From: Candidatus Thorarchaeota archaeon
GTDB lineage: Archaea; Asgardarchaeota; Thorarchaeia; Thorarchaeales; Thorarchaeaceae
Assembly (NCBI GenBank): GCA_016840245.1
Contig: JAEOST010000773.1
Coordinates: 1-6,348, forward strand
Direction: 5' to 3'
Length of the DNA: 6,348 bases
Translations under genes and position numbers: made by a program
Part shown: positions 6,059 through 6,348 of the stretch, piece by piece
Position numbering within the stretch: position 1 is the first letter of the stretch
Layout: each line of letters begins with the position of its first letter
The notes under the pieces: model-generated
Databases searched by the model: none
The model's input: only the letters and a program-made list of their open reading frames with translations
Told to the model about the DNA's origin: nothing

Positions 6059-6348
6059 ATGAAGAAGCACGCATTACTTTCTAAGACTATGACATTTGTT
6101 ATGTTTGCTTTGCTTATCTCTTCCATTGGTGGAGTGATGGCAAATCAATTTACAGGAGATAATCCTAATCCTGAAGACCCTACCACTGAAACCGAGCATT
6201 TTACAACTGAACCTGAAGACCCTACCACTGAAACGGAAGAGGAAGATACAACCGAAACAACAGAGGTAGAGGATGAACACGAGCCCGAGTACGAAAAGGA
6301 CGATAATGGTACCGTATGGGTTCAGACCGATATAATGACTATACGGAT
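6059..6348 (+). CDS. Secreted or surface protein with acidic Thr/Glu-rich linker, N-terminal part, cut by the window edge
   Basis: Ninety-six codons are visible from ATG 6059 to the right edge, still open. Residues 1-28 form a signal peptide: basic start MKKHALLSK, hydrophobic core TFVMFALLISSIGGV (12-26) and a likely signal peptidase I site VMA|NQ (28/29). Residues 29-82 are low-complexity and strongly acidic, rich in Thr, Glu, Asp and Pro; PEDPTTETE occurs at 38-46 and 52-60, a 14-residue period. From about residue 83 the composition becomes ordinary (NGTVWVQTDIMTIR), so a folded domain probably starts there; NGT is an N-glycosylation sequon. The layout suggests an exported protein with a flexible, possibly O-glycosylated spacer before its functional domain. 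The start is supported by a TATA box, the SD GGTGAT and the signal peptide. The function of the missing domain cannot be inferred. Confidence 0.82.
   Translation, partial: MKKHALLSKTMTFVMFALLISSIGGVMANQFTGDNPNPEDPTTETEHFTTEPEDPTTETEEEDTTETTEVEDEHEPEYEKDDNGTVWVQTDIMTIR
6170..6234 (+). repeat. Two direct copies of a 23-bp coding repeat
   Basis: The 23 bases at 6170-6192 recur without change at 6212-6234, a 42-bp (14-codon) period in frame with the secreted-protein gene. Perfect identity including third codon positions points to recent duplication or slippage within the linker rather than old protein-level conservation. Confidence 0.85.

Noticed and set aside
5976..6062. 28-aa plus-strand frame ending in ATGA overlap with the secreted-protein start
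   Set aside because: It has no SD, and it spans the strong TATA box of the next gene, so it lies in promoter DNA. The ATGA overlap here shows such overlaps can arise by chance, which also tempers the case for 5608-5769.
6170..6234. Direct repeats as a possible CRISPR array
   Set aside because: There are only two copies, in frame at a 14-codon period inside a coding linker, with a 19-nt gap that is itself linker-like.
6074..6280. Minus-strand open frame of 68 codons, Cys- and Phe-rich
   Set aside because: It is antisense to the secreted-protein gene, which has a TATA box, an SD and a signal peptide. Its composition is the reverse reading of the Thr/Glu linker.

Overview
This is an archaeal window, roughly 45-48 % GC by eye. 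TATA boxes sit about 26 nt before probable transcription starts, two internal genes carry strong GGAGG/GGTGAT-type ribosome binding sites, and the main locus encodes heterodisulfide reductase (Hdr)-type proteins. No marker gene fixes the lineage. An anaerobic, non-methanogenic archaeon (for example an Asgard/Thorarchaeota-like or Thermoplasmata-like genome) is a guess from the fused Hdr architecture and moderate GC.

Left two thirds (minus strand, 4287 down to 1): a tightly packed operon read right to left, hdrA - hdrC - hdrB. The hdrA product is very large (1152 aa from the ATG). It joins two HdrA-like FAD modules and an MvhD/FlpD-type [2Fe-2S] domain in one chain. hdrC starts 1 nt after the hdrA stop, and hdrB starts directly after the hdrC stop and runs off the left edge. 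Together they should form a soluble flavin-based electron-transfer complex: electrons enter through the MvhD domain, are split or merged at an HdrA flavin, and pass through HdrC to the HdrB cysteine-rich site. The hydrogenase or formate dehydrogenase partner is not in view.

Middle (4288-4416): a short divergent intergenic region with a candidate TATA element for each direction.

Right third (plus strand): a complete radical SAM protein (4417-5565), then a sparse region of about 490 nt. That region holds two candidate small proteins (53 and 41 aa) whose ends overlap as ATGA, a 9-bp inverted repeat over the first one's start, and a strong TATA box correctly placed for leaderless expression of the second. 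At the right edge a secreted protein begins under its own TATA box and SD. It has a signal peptide, then an acidic Thr/Glu/Pro linker with a 14-residue repeat, and is cut by the window end.

The notable item is the HdrA-HdrA-MvhD fusion with complementary iron-sulfur domains in its two halves. The small-gene cluster at 5608-5891 is the least explained part.
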